DNA from: Eggerthellaceae bacterium
GTDB lineage: Bacteria; Actinomycetota; Coriobacteriia; Coriobacteriales; Eggerthellaceae
Direction: 5' to 3'
DNA: 9,786 nt
NCBI GenBank assembly: GCA_900754955.1
Contig: CAAEEV010000109.1
Coordinates: 1 to 9,786, forward strand
Part shown: positions 1 through 6,146 of the stretch, piece by piece
How the letters are laid out: each line of letters starts with the position of its first letter
How positions within the stretch are numbered: position 1 is the first letter of the stretch
The notes under the pieces: model-generated
What the model was told of the DNA's origin: nothing
The model's input: the letters and a program-made list of their open reading frames with translations, nothing else
Databases searched by the model: none
Program-made: the position numbers and the translations under genes

Positions 1-1074
1 GGAGAGGCTCGAGCCGAACACCACGCCGTAGCCGCCGGCCTCCGCCACGTCCTTGATGACAAGCTCGCCCATGCGCGAGAGCACCTCTTTGCGGTCCTCT
101 TCGAACAGCGGCATGTAGGTGGGCGCGTTGTGCAGGATGGGCGTCTCGCCGAGGTAGTACTCGATCATCTTCGGCACGAAGTAGTACACGGCCTTGTCGT
201 CTGCCACGCCGTTGCCGGGCGCGTTGACGATGGCCACGTTGCCCGCGCGGTACGCCCCGAGGATACCCGGCACGCCGATCACCGAGTCGGGGTTGAACGC
301 GAAGGGATCGAGGAACTCGTCGGAGAGGCGGCGGTACACCACGCCGACGCGGTGGCGGCGTCCCGCGTAGTCGCGCAGGTACACCTTGTTCTCCACCACT
401 TCGAGGTCCTCGGGGAAGGCGAGCTCGGCGCCCGTCTTCTCGGCGAGGTAAGCGTGCTCGAAAAACGCCGAGTTGTAGCGGCCGGGCGTGAGCACCACGG
501 CGATGCCCTCGCACGAGACGAAGTCCATCGTCTTGCGCAGCAGACGCGGGTAATCGCGGTTGTCGCGAATGTGCACGTCGCGGAACAAGCGCGGATCGGC
601 GCGACGCTCGATGTCGCGCACGAACAGCGGGTAGCTCGCGCCTGACGGGATGCGCAGGTTGTCCTCGAGCACCCACCAGCGGCCGTCCTCGCCCTGCACG
701 AGGTCTTCGCCGGCGATGTGCGCGAACACGCCGCCGGGCGGCGTCACGCCGTTGACCTGGGGCAGGTAGCCCGCCGAGGTGTAGACGTACTCCTCGGGAA
801 TCACCCCGTCGGCGACGATGCGCTTATCGGAGTAGATGTCGCGCAGGTAGGCGTTGAGTGCGTTCACGCGCTGCTTGAGGCCGCGCTCGAGCTCATCGTA
901 CTCCTCAGACGGGATGATGCGCGGGATGGGATCGTAGGGGAACAGGCGGTCGTGGTATTCGCCGTTGTGGTAGATGCCGAAGCGCACGCCGTTGCGCGCA
1001 AGCTCGCGGTTGATCGATTCCCGACGGTTAATGAGGTCTGCCGCCAGCTTGCGAGCGGCCGTCTCGATTGCCAT
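1..1074 (-). CDS. Circularly permuted type 2 ATP-grasp protein (3'-truncated by window edge)
   Basis: Open frame of 358 codons from ATG at 1074 to the window edge, so the C-terminus is missing (relatives usually run to about 470-500 residues). The start is chosen because AGGAG sits 5 nt upstream. Family blocks read in order: FGIYHNGEYHDRLFPYDPIP (residues 32-51), ALNAYLRDIY (72-81), AGEDLV (121-126), VLEDNLRIPSGASY (135-148), VVLTPGRYNSAFFEH (193-207), VVYRRLSDEFLDP (245-257) and NAPGNGVADDKAVY (284-297). These match the COG2308 / CP_ATPgrasp_2 family (formerly DUF404/407). The family is thought to form amide or peptide bonds in ATP-dependent fashion and is commonly encoded beside alpha-E and transglutaminase-like proteins. 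Its substrate is not established. The partner genes would lie beyond the left edge and cannot be checked. It is separated from the next minus-strand gene by over 400 bp, so it probably has its own promoter. Confidence 0.93.
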   Translation of the reverse strand, partial: MAIETAARKLAADLINRRESINRELARNGVRFGIYHNGEYHDRLFPYDPIPRIIPSEEYDELERGLKQRVNALNAYLRDIYSDKRIVADGVIPEEYVYTSAGYLPQVNGVTPPGGVFAHIAGEDLVQGEDGRWWVLEDNLRIPSGASYPLFVRDIERRADPRLFRDVHIRDNRDYPRLLRKTMDFVSCEGIAVVLTPGRYNSAFFEHAYLAEKTGAELAFPEDLEVVENKVYLRDYAGRRHRVGVVYRRLSDEFLDPFAFNPDSVIGVPGILGAYRAGNVAIVNAPGNGVADDKAVYYFVPKMIEYYLGETPILHNAPTYMPLFEEDRKEVLSRMGELVIKDVAEAGGYGVVFGSSLS

Positions 1075-1478
1075 GACTGCTCCTAACCCGATGAGCCCCG
1101 CGGGGCGAGAAAACGAAGCACGCGCAAGGCGACGGCGCCGCAGGTTGCGCGGCGAAACAGCGCGCCATCGCGTACCTTGTAAGTGTATCGCACGCGGGGC
1201 GGCGCAGACTGTGCGGCGAAGCAGGCGCGGGCAAGATTTAACATGCGCTATGGGGAGCGCCGACGGAGGTGCGGCGGGCGTTGCGGCGGAGCGCGGCGGG
1301 ATGAGCCGGAGCACAGTGCGCGCGAGTGCCTGGCGACAGGGCGTTAGGACGCCGGAGCGCTGGGCGCGCGGGTGCCTGGCAACGAGACGCCAGGACGCTG
1401 GGGCGCGGTGCGCGCAGGTGCCTGGCAGCAGGGCGCCAGGATGCCGGGGCGCTGGGCGCCGCATCGGCTTTCGACTAA
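1075..1478. other. Gene-free spacer between arsS and the ATP-grasp gene
   Basis: No frame here looks like a protein; all short frames are low-complexity Arg/Ala/Pro-rich shadows. It holds a 46-bp tandem repeat (1326-1463) and, next to the ATP-grasp start, the leader of that gene. A minus-strand TACACT (1187-1182) could be a -10 element for the ATP-grasp gene, but I see no good -35 for it. Confidence 0.6.
1326..1463. repeat. Three tandem 46-bp imperfect repeats
   Basis: Units start at 1326, 1372 and 1418, each opening with GTGCCTGGC. Units 1 and 3 agree at 36 of 46 positions. Units 2 and 3 contain CCTGGC and GCCAGG separated by 8 nt, giving a small stem-loop; unit 1 has a mismatched version (GTTAGG). 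A decayed further copy may precede them at about 1299-1325 (shared GCCGGAGC and GCGCGCG). The period is not a multiple of three, so this is not coding repeat. It lies just 3' of the arsS gene on the minus strand, where it could be a decay or termination structure; no function is proven. Confidence 0.8.
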
Positions 1479-1518
1479 GAAGCGGAGGCGTAAGACCTTA
1501 CGCCGTGGCGCCGCCTCA
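1479..1518 (-). promoter_or_regulatory. Candidate bacterial SECIS element for UGA recoding in arsS
   Basis: In the minus-strand RNA, the UGA at 1518-1516 begins a two-part hairpin. The lower stem is GAGGCGG (1517-1511) with CCGCUUC (1485-1479), 7 pairs with one G-U. The asymmetric internal loop is CGCCAC (1510-1505) opposite a single U (1486). The upper stem is GGCGUAA (1504-1498) with UUACGCC (1493-1487), 7 pairs, closed by GGUC (1497-1494). Read with its closing A-U pair the apex is AGGUCU, the same apical loop as I recall for the E. coli fdhF SECIS, in which SelB contacts the G and U. The loop starts 18 nt after the UGA, inside the usual bacterial range of about 16-37 nt. The real stop UAA is in the upper stem. 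Confidence 0.82.
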
Positions 1519-2502
1519 ACTGCTGCCGGCGCCGGCGCAGCACGCGTAGCAGTGGTTGGCGAACATGATGTCACGTTTCAATGGAATCGAGGGGTCCTGC
1601 GCCATATCTGCGATGGTCAGGCGGTTTCTGCACGGTATGTCGACCGCCTGATTGAAATCGCAGTCGTACAGCGCGCCGTCCCAGCGAACCGACAGCTGCG
1701 TGCGGCACATCATGGCGGGCACCGTCTCGGGATTGAAAGCCCCGATGAGCCTGTTCATATAGCGATCCATGTTGCCCGTTGCGAGCAGGCGCTCGCCGAA
1801 ACGCCCACCTGGCGCGTTCGCAATGCAAAATAGGTGATCGAAGCAGATGCCGAAGTCGTCGGCGAGCTTGCGCTTGTATTCGCGCTCCATCGACTCCTGG
1901 TCGGGCGGCAGCACAGCGCCGTTGGGGTTGAACACGAGATTGAGCTCGAGCGTGTTGCCGCCGGGGCCGGCGCCCTCCCCCTTGCCGTATCCGAGTGCGC
2001 ACAGACGCTGCATCACGCGGATCGTGGGGTCGAACGTACCGGCCCCGCGCTGCTTCTCCGACGATTTCTTGATGTAGTGCGGAAGTGACGCAAACACCAC
2101 GATGCCGAGCTCCGCCCACAGCTCGGGAAGGTGCTCGTACCCCGGCTCCTCGCAGATCGCAAGGTTGGAGCGCGTGATCACGCGAGCCCCCGCAGCGGCG
2201 GCCTCGCGCATGAACCACGCATAGTGCGGGTTCATCTCAGGCGCGCCGCCCGTCACGTCGATCACCGAGAAGCCGCGGTCGCGGTACACCTTGAGGCACT
2301 GCTCAAGCGTCTCGCGGGACATCTCCTCGGTGCGTGCGGGGCTCGACTGCACATGGCAGTGCTTGCAGGCGAAGTTGCACTTCAGACCGATGTTGATCTG
2401 CAGCGTATCAAGTTGATCTTCCGTGAAGCGATAGTCGCCGACCCGCTCCCGAAACGACGGGTACTGCGCCAGAGCGGCGTTCACCTCTTTGATGTCGGGC
2501 AT
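1498..2502 (-). CDS. arsS: ArsS-family radical SAM selenoprotein, TGA (Sec329) read through
   Basis: Start at 2502 (MPDIKEV) follows GAAGGGGG with a 4-nt gap; the longer frame to 2625 would run into the upstream gene without its own support. The radical SAM cluster motif is C42-x3-C46-x2-C49, followed by a TGGAPEMNPH segment and a DUF3641-like Cys-rich C-terminal part (MMCRTQ, YDCDFNQ, IPCRN, HCYACCAGAGSS). The frame meets TGA at 1518-1516 directly after GAGSS, then continues GGATA and stops at TAA 1500-1498. Relatives have GSSC-G-G or a selenocysteine at that place, so I read 334 residues with Sec329. In cyanobacteria ArsS is a radical SAM enzyme of arsenosugar synthesis that joins dimethylarsenite to a SAM-derived 5'-deoxyadenosyl group. 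No arsM methyltransferase is visible here, so the in vivo substrate is open. Cotranscribed with the peroxidase-like gene 64 nt upstream. A standard annotation would truncate it at 328 residues. Confidence 0.85.
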
Positions 2503-2566
2503 GCTGCCCCCTTCTTGCGTCGCGCGAGCCTGCTGCACCCGTCGAGGTGTCGAGCCCGAGGAAAGA

Positions 2567-2905
2567 CTACATCTCCAGTTTGTCAACCAGGCCGACCATC
2601 TGCACGCCGTGCGCAAGAGCCGCACCGCCGCGAATGGCGTTGGCGACGTGGAACGCCTCGGTCATCTGCTCCTTGGTCACGCCCATCTCCATGCACGTGT
2701 TGGTGTAGGAGTCGATGCAGTAGGGGCACTGAACCGCCGCAGCGACCGCCAGCGCAATGAGCGCTTTCTCGCGCGCCGTCAGCGCGCCCTCGGCGAACAC
2801 CTTGCCGTAGTACGCCATGTAGAGATCCCACAACTCGGGGGCACCCTCGCCCACGCCGTCGGCGGAGAACTTGGCCAGATCCTCGGGGTTGTAGTAGGTT
2901 TCCAT
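2567..2905 (-). CDS. Arsenosugar-associated AhpD/carboxymuconolactone decarboxylase-like peroxidase protein
   Basis: 112 residues from ATG at 2905, chosen over the in-frame ATG at 2923 because AAAGGA lies 7 nt before it and because the family begins METYY. The AhpD-type redox motif is C60-P-Y-C63 in AVQCPYCIDSYT, followed by EAFHVANAIRGGAALAHGVQM with H86. The family is the peroxidase-like partner found beside ArsS genes, in which the second Cys of CPYC is selenocysteine in some species; here it is an ordinary TGC codon. It is presumed to be a small cytosolic thiol redox protein that protects or regenerates a reaction centre of the neighbour. First gene of a two-gene unit with arsS. A generic carboxymuconolactone decarboxylase-family oxidoreductase label would also be correct. 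Confidence 0.9.
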   Translation of the reverse strand: METYYNPEDLAKFSADGVGEGAPELWDLYMAYYGKVFAEGALTAREKALIALAVAAAVQCPYCIDSYTNTCMEMGVTKEQMTEAFHVANAIRGGAALAHGVQMVGLVDKLEM

Positions 2906-3163
2906 GAGTGCGTCCTTTCGCATGTCGACTATACCCTATGCTTGACATGATCGAGTATTTAACTGATGCAATTATAATACCTCCTCGGGGAAATGCCAGA
3001 CTCCCTTCGGGAGCATGAGCGCACACGGCACCCCTCGCCCCTCCGCCTGCAAAGTGGTATAACGAAACCGCACGAGCGAAACCCGCTTGCGCCCCGCCCG
3101 CACACGGCATTCCGCCTGCGACGCTCCGCTCGCGCATCTTGCTGCGAGACGGAACGAGAGGCG
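2906..3163. promoter_or_regulatory. Divergent promoter region between the arsS unit and the enolase-superfamily gene
   Basis: This is the only AT-rich stretch of the left half. On the plus strand there is TTGACA at 2942-2947 and TATAAT at 2973-2978, but they are 25 bp apart and so not one promoter; the TATTATAAT tract can be read as a -10 in either direction. CATGTC (2921-2926) and GACATG (2944-2949) form an inverted repeat with a 17-bp gap next to the peroxidase start, a possible operator. For the enolase-superfamily gene, an extended -10 TGGTATAAC (3055-3063) is the best candidate. Short hairpin CTCCC/GGGAG follows the AT-rich tract at about 3001-3013. Confidence 0.45.
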
Positions 3164-4267
3164 ATGATTTCCATGAAGATCCAAAGCGTGAAGGCGATCC
3201 CCGTCAAGCTGCCGCTGCCCCATGTGATGGAGTGGGCCACCGGACGCATGACCGCTCAGTCGCACGTGCTCGTGCGCATCATGACCGACGAGGGCATCGA
3301 AGGCATCGCTGAGGCGATTCCGCGCGAGAACATCTACGGCGAAACGCAGGTGGGCATGGTGCATGTGATCAACGAGCACCTGGCGCCACTCATCGCGGGC
3401 CTCGACCCGTTCGATGTCGAGAAGATCCACGAGAAGATGGGCTTCATCAAGAGCAACCTCGCCGCCAAGGGCGGCATCGACGTGGCTCTGTGGGACATCA
3501 TCGGCAAGGCGTGCGGCCAGCCGATCCACAAGCTGCTCGGCGGCTACCGCGAGAGCATCGCGCCGAGCCGGATCCTGTGGCTCTCCACCGATGAGGTGCT
3601 CGGCGAGCAGGCGCGCGAGCTCAACGAACGCGGCTACCGTGCGTTCAAGGTGAAGGGCGGCGCCGACCCCGACGCCGACATCCGTCGCATTCATCTGTTG
3701 CGCGAAGTGGTCACGTCCGACACCAAGCTCTACATCGACGGCAACCAGATGTACACCTACTTCGGCGCAAAAAAGGTGTACGACGCCACGCGCGGCGAGC
3801 TCGACTACTTCGAGGAGCCCATCGACGCGCACAACGAGCGCGATCGCGTGCGCCTTGCGCATGCCATCGACATCCCTATCACGGGCGACGAGAGCAACTT
3901 CACCATCGGCGACATCGCTCATCAGATCGACATCGACGCACTGTCCATCCTCATGATCAAGATCCCGCGTTCGGGCTTCACCTACGGTCGCAAGATCGCG
4001 TCGCTGTGCGAGGCATTCCAGCGCCCGATGATGATCGGCTCGCAGTCGGAGAGCGACCTCGGCATGACCGCCATCGTGCACATGGCCTGCGGCATGAAGA
4101 CGTTCCAATACCCCTGCGAGTTCATGGACTTCGAGCAGGAGGGCCGCCCGAGCCTCATCAACGAATCGCCGCGCTTCGAAGACGGCCGCCTGTTCGCGCC
4201 CGACGGACCCGGACTCGGCGTGACGCTCAACGAGGATGCCGTAGCGAAATACACGGTGGAGCTGTAG
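3164..4267 (+). CDS. Mandelate racemase / muconate lactonizing enzyme family protein (enolase superfamily)
   Basis: 367 residues from ATG 3164; ATG 3173 (364 residues) is equally possible since GAGAGG is 2 nt from the first and 11 nt from the second. Upstream in-frame codons to 2993 are non-family and rejected. The N-terminal capping domain covers about 1-130, including AEAIPRENIYGETQ (49-62). The barrel carries K162-x-K164 (FKVKGG), metal ligands D192 (YIDGNQ), E217/E218 (FEEP) and D242 (GDES), the opposite-face lysine K266 (MIKIPRSG) and a SES segment (295-297). This pattern is that of the MLE subgroup, whose members abstract an alpha-proton from a carboxylate: muconate cycloisomerases, dipeptide epimerases, N-succinylamino-acid racemases. 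The IYGET loop leans toward cycloisomerase-like members, but the substrate cannot be named. No catabolic operon surrounds it; it is a single gene followed by a strong hairpin. Confidence 0.92.
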   Translation: MISMKIQSVKAIPVKLPLPHVMEWATGRMTAQSHVLVRIMTDEGIEGIAEAIPRENIYGETQVGMVHVINEHLAPLIAGLDPFDVEKIHEKMGFIKSNLAAKGGIDVALWDIIGKACGQPIHKLLGGYRESIAPSRILWLSTDEVLGEQARELNERGYRAFKVKGGADPDADIRRIHLLREVVTSDTKLYIDGNQMYTYFGAKKVYDATRGELDYFEEPIDAHNERDRVRLAHAIDIPITGDESNFTIGDIAHQIDIDALSILMIKIPRSGFTYGRKIASLCEAFQRPMMIGSQSESDLGMTAIVHMACGMKTFQYPCEFMDFEQEGRPSLINESPRFEDGRLFAPDGPGLGVTLNEDAVAKYTVEL

Positions 4268-4293
4268 CAACACGCTTCGTTGCAGCCCCGCGT

Positions 4294-4336
4294 GCTGACG
4301 GCGCCCCCTGCTTGCAGGAGCGGGGGCGCCGTCAGC
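4294..4336. terminator. Long perfect GC hairpin after the enolase-superfamily gene
   Basis: A 15-bp perfect stem GCTGACGGCGCCCCC (4294-4308) and GGGGGCGCCGTCAGC (4322-4336) with a 13-nt loop, 27 bp after the plus-strand stop and before the convergent GNAT stop. It has no T tract on either side, so it is either a factor-dependent or structural terminator, or an RNA 3'-end stabiliser, shared by both convergent genes. Confidence 0.6.
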
Positions 4337-4350
4337 GGGTCCCGGGTGCC

Positions 4351-4454
4351 CCGCTGCAAGGGCGGATTCGTTGCTCGCGAGTCCTGAGCACCCCGCCGCA
4401 AGGGCGGATGTATCCTCACGCGCCTCGAGCTTTTCCCGCGCCCGCAAGAGCGGG
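4351..4454. repeat. Cluster of three small related hairpins
   Basis: CCGCTGCAAGGGCGGAT (4351-4367) and CCGCCGCAAGGGCGGAT (4393-4409) differ by one base; a third, looser copy is CCCGCAAGAGCGGG (4441-4454). Each folds into a 4-5 bp stem with a CAAG-containing loop. Start-to-start spacing is 42 and 48 bp. They fill the space between two convergent genes and look like a degenerate intergenic palindromic repeat. Confidence 0.55.
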
Positions 4455-4461
4455 TGCGTCG

Positions 4462-4884
4462 CTACAGCTCTCTCACGAACTTGTAGTGCGTGTTCGTGAA
4501 GCCCTTGCGGCCGTAGAACACATGCGCGCGCGTGCGACGCTGATTGCAGTCGACCTCGATCTGCATGGCGCCTGCCGCGCGTGCCGCATTGCAAGCCGCC
4601 TCGATAAGACGACTTCCCCGTCCTGCGCCGCGCATGCCGTCAGCCACAACAAGTTCCATGATCTCCGCGACCATGGCGGCGTGATGCAGCTGCCGCTCGA
4701 AGCGCAGGTTCACGAAGCCGGCAACCTTGCCGTCCTCCTCGTCGACGAGGCAGCGATAGCAGCCGTCAACGAGCTGCATGAGGAAGATGTCGTTGAACGC
4801 AGCGCGCGGAAGCATCTCGTTTTCCATGTCGCAGACGAGATCGTAGATGGCGGTGCTGTCGGATGCCAAGGCGGGACGAATCAT
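4462..4884 (-). CDS. GNAT-family N-acetyltransferase
   Basis: 140 residues from ATG 4884 with AAAGG six nt upstream. The fold is a single GNAT domain: beta-1 start MIRPALASDSTAIYDLV (1-17), a central strand EIMELVVADGMRG, the acetyl-CoA pyrophosphate-binding loop R85-G-A-G-R-G90 (the Q/R-x-x-G-x-G/A signature) and the C-terminal block AHVFYGRKGF (120-129) with the usual Tyr124 placed as general acid. It transfers an acetyl group from acetyl-CoA to an amine; the acceptor cannot be told. The length and block layout are close to AAC(6')/PhnO-type small acetyltransferases, but that resemblance is not enough to call resistance. It follows the HIRAN gene on the same strand after a 149-bp gap, so cotranscription is possible but not compelling. 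Confidence 0.9.
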   Translation of the reverse strand: MIRPALASDSTAIYDLVCDMENEMLPRAAFNDIFLMQLVDGCYRCLVDEEDGKVAGFVNLRFERQLHHAAMVAEIMELVVADGMRGAGRGSRLIEAACNAARAAGAMQIEVDCNQRRTRAHVFYGRKGFTNTHYKFVREL

Positions 4885-4916
4885 GCGGGACCTTTCTCAA
4901 AACGGCGTGCTCGCAC

Positions 4917-4962
4917 AGGGACGCGACGACCACGGGAGGGTAGAACGAGGCGTCGCGCCCCT
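4917..4962 (-). terminator. Weak hairpin between HIRAN and GNAT genes
   Basis: AGGG-A-CGCGACG (4917-4928) pairs with CGTCGCG-C-CCCT (4951-4962) with one A/C mismatch and a 22-nt loop. It lies downstream of the HIRAN stop on the minus strand. There is no T tract; it may be a transcription or decay structure, or chance in GC-rich DNA. Confidence 0.25.
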
Positions 4963-5033
4963 GCTTGTACGCCAAACAGCCTATCAAGGGAAGATCAAGC
5001 ACGCGTAATGCGCCCGTCATGAGGTGTAAAGGG

Positions 5034-5372
5034 TTAGTTCGCGCCCTTCTCCGCTTCAAGCACGTGCAGCGCCACACGCACCTGCTTCCACGGGTCGGCT
5101 TCGGCGTCCACCTGGAGCACGCGCAGCTGGAAGATCGGCAGATGCCCGTACGCCGCCATGACTGCGAGCAGCTCGTTCTCGTCGCGCGGAACATAACCGA
5201 GCTTCATGCCGCCCGCATAGACGGCGACGGCGTTGGGATCGAACGGGTTGTCGGGTTCGGGCCGCATTTCCAGGATGTCGCCCACCTTCATGCTCCCGAG
5301 AGCGAAAGCGCCATCCCAATGCTGGAACCCCGCAAGGTAAAACGTGGCGATATGCGACGACGGCTTGTACAT
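5034..5372 (-). CDS. Standalone HIRAN-domain protein
   Basis: 112 residues from ATG 5372, with AGAGGAG six nt upstream; the in-frame extension to 5540 lacks a site and is rejected. The HIRAN pattern covers almost the whole protein: ATFYLAGFQHWDG (9-21), LGSMKVGDILEMRPEPDNPFDPNAVAV (25-51, shown here as the Gly-Asp turn, then the EPDNPFDPNAVAV signature at 39-51) and KLGYVPRDENELLA (57-70). HIRAN domains fuse to SNF2 helicases such as HLTF and Rad5, where they bind 3' single-stranded DNA ends at stalled forks; bacteria also carry them alone. A role in recognising damaged or stalled replication DNA is therefore an inference from the family. No nuclease or helicase partner is in the window. The gene starts opposite a large gene-free spacer, so it probably has its own promoter. 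Confidence 0.9.
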   Translation of the reverse strand: MYKPSSHIATFYLAGFQHWDGAFALGSMKVGDILEMRPEPDNPFDPNAVAVYAGGMKLGYVPRDENELLAVMAAYGHLPIFQLRVLQVDAEADPWKQVRVALHVLEAEKGAN

Positions 5373-6075
5373 GATGTCTCCTCTGTTCAACGCTCTTCGC
5401 TTTTCGGCAACGAAGACGAGGTCGGTGCCATGCTTGCGCGATACCGCCTCGTCCCCGCTGTCTTCAGCGCTGAAACCATCATAGGATCGCCTCGTTTTTT
5501 GCGTGTACCGCAGAAGGGACTCCCAAAGCCATTTCCTCATCGAAAGACTTCTATACCTTCAAGCGCAAGCGCCCCGACAGGGCTTCTACGCCCTCAAACG
5601 CGAGCGCCCGCCTCCCCTGCCGCTCCTTTCGCGGCTCACCCTGCCGAGAAAGCCGTCGCACGCAAGGACGCGTTCCGCTCAATCCCGTTTTTTCCAAATA
5701 ATCACCGCTGTGTAACAAACGAGCACGCCGCACGCGAAGAATGCAGTATGCGCCTTCCGCAAAACGCCTGGTCAGAGACGACTGGTCGGAGCGAGGCTAC
5801 TTCACATCGCGCCACTAACCGCCTCAACGTGTTACAAAGCGGCCAATATTTGGAAAAAACGAGAATTAGCGGGTAGTGGGCGGCAACGCCAGAAGAGAAT
5901 GCCGAACGAAGCACGGCGGAACGCCCTCCACCGCCCAACACCAGAGGTCCCAAAAGCCCATACTCACGGCGGGCGGCACACCAGGGCGGACGCGATAGCG
6001 AAAGCCTCCCAGCGTCGCCCGACAGCGACACCAGAAGCCCCCATCGGCGGCAATGCCGCCCGTCAAACGCGCCCA
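5373..6075. other. Gene-free region of about 700 bp
   Basis: Upstream of the HIRAN start and downstream of the membrane-protein gene. Frames on both strands are long only because of GC-rich composition and none carries a recognisable domain or ribosome site. It contains the 5675-5872 inverted-repeat element. From 5880 to 6075 the DNA is rich in GGCGG/CCGCC and has irregularly spaced ACRCCAG words (5886, 5938, 5978, 6028), which I could not turn into a regular array. GGCGGC-AAT-GCCGCC at about 6051-6065 is a small hairpin. Confidence 0.6.
5675..5872. repeat. Inverted-repeat element with 44-bp arms (MITE-like or dispersed intergenic repeat)
   Basis: The left arm (5675-5718) and the reverse complement of the right arm (5829-5872) agree at about 36 of 44 positions, including an uninterrupted 15-base match CGTTTTTTCCAAATA (5686-5700 against 5861-5847) and TGTAACA near the inner end. 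The 110-bp interior has no gene. The arms are much more AT-rich than their surroundings. Terminal inverted repeats around a short non-coding core fit a non-autonomous transposable element, although I see no clear target-site duplication next to the arms. The alternative is two inward-facing copies of a dispersed regulatory or terminator repeat. Confidence 0.6.
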
Positions 6076-6121
6076 ATGCCAAAGGAGCCTGCCGCAACAA
6101 CGCAGCAGACTCCTTTGGCAT
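6076..6121 (-). terminator. Hairpin downstream of the membrane-protein gene
   Basis: A 12-bp perfect stem ATGCCAAAGGAG (6076-6087) and CTCCTTTGGCAT (6110-6121) with a 22-nt loop that can pair further (CTGC with GCAG). It sits 26 bp beyond the stop of the minus-strand membrane gene. No T run follows on the minus strand, so termination would need another factor, but the length and position make this the likely 3' end. Confidence 0.6.
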
Positions 6122-6146
6122 ATCGAAAAGAGACGGAAGATTCGCT

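Noticed and set aside
1516..1518. TGA as an ordinary stop or a sequencing error in arsS
   Set aside because: An ordinary stop leaves unexplained the family-conserved position, the in-frame GGATA tail and the hairpin; an error would not create the two-stem structure. The doubt is kept in the refutation test.
130..1549. Plus-strand open frames opposite and beyond the ATP-grasp gene
   Set aside because: Antisense shadows (His/Val/Arg-rich) of a frame with full family motifs, or low-complexity reading through the 46-bp repeats.
2503..2625. Upstream extension of the arsS frame to an ATG at 2625
   Set aside because: It overlaps the end of the peroxidase gene, has Trp/Arg-rich non-family residues and no ribosome site, while 2502 has GAAGGGGG and matches the family start.
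2942..2978. TTGACA and TATAAT as one plus-strand promoter
   Set aside because: The spacer is 25 bp, too long for a standard sigma-70-type promoter.
2993..3163. N-terminal extension of the enolase-superfamily protein
   Set aside because: The added 57 residues are Arg/Pro/His-rich and run through the promoter region; family proteins start at about MKIQSVKAIPVKLP.
2972..4594. 540-codon minus-strand open frame opposite the enolase-superfamily gene
   Set aside because: It is the antisense shadow of a gene with clear catalytic motifs, rich in His/Val/Leu/Arg as expected from GC-rich antisense, with no domain of its own.
5886..6034. Recurring ACRCCAG words at 5886, 5938, 5978 and 6028
   Set aside because: Spacings of 52, 40 and 50 bp with unrelated sequence between; not a CRISPR or regular tandem array.
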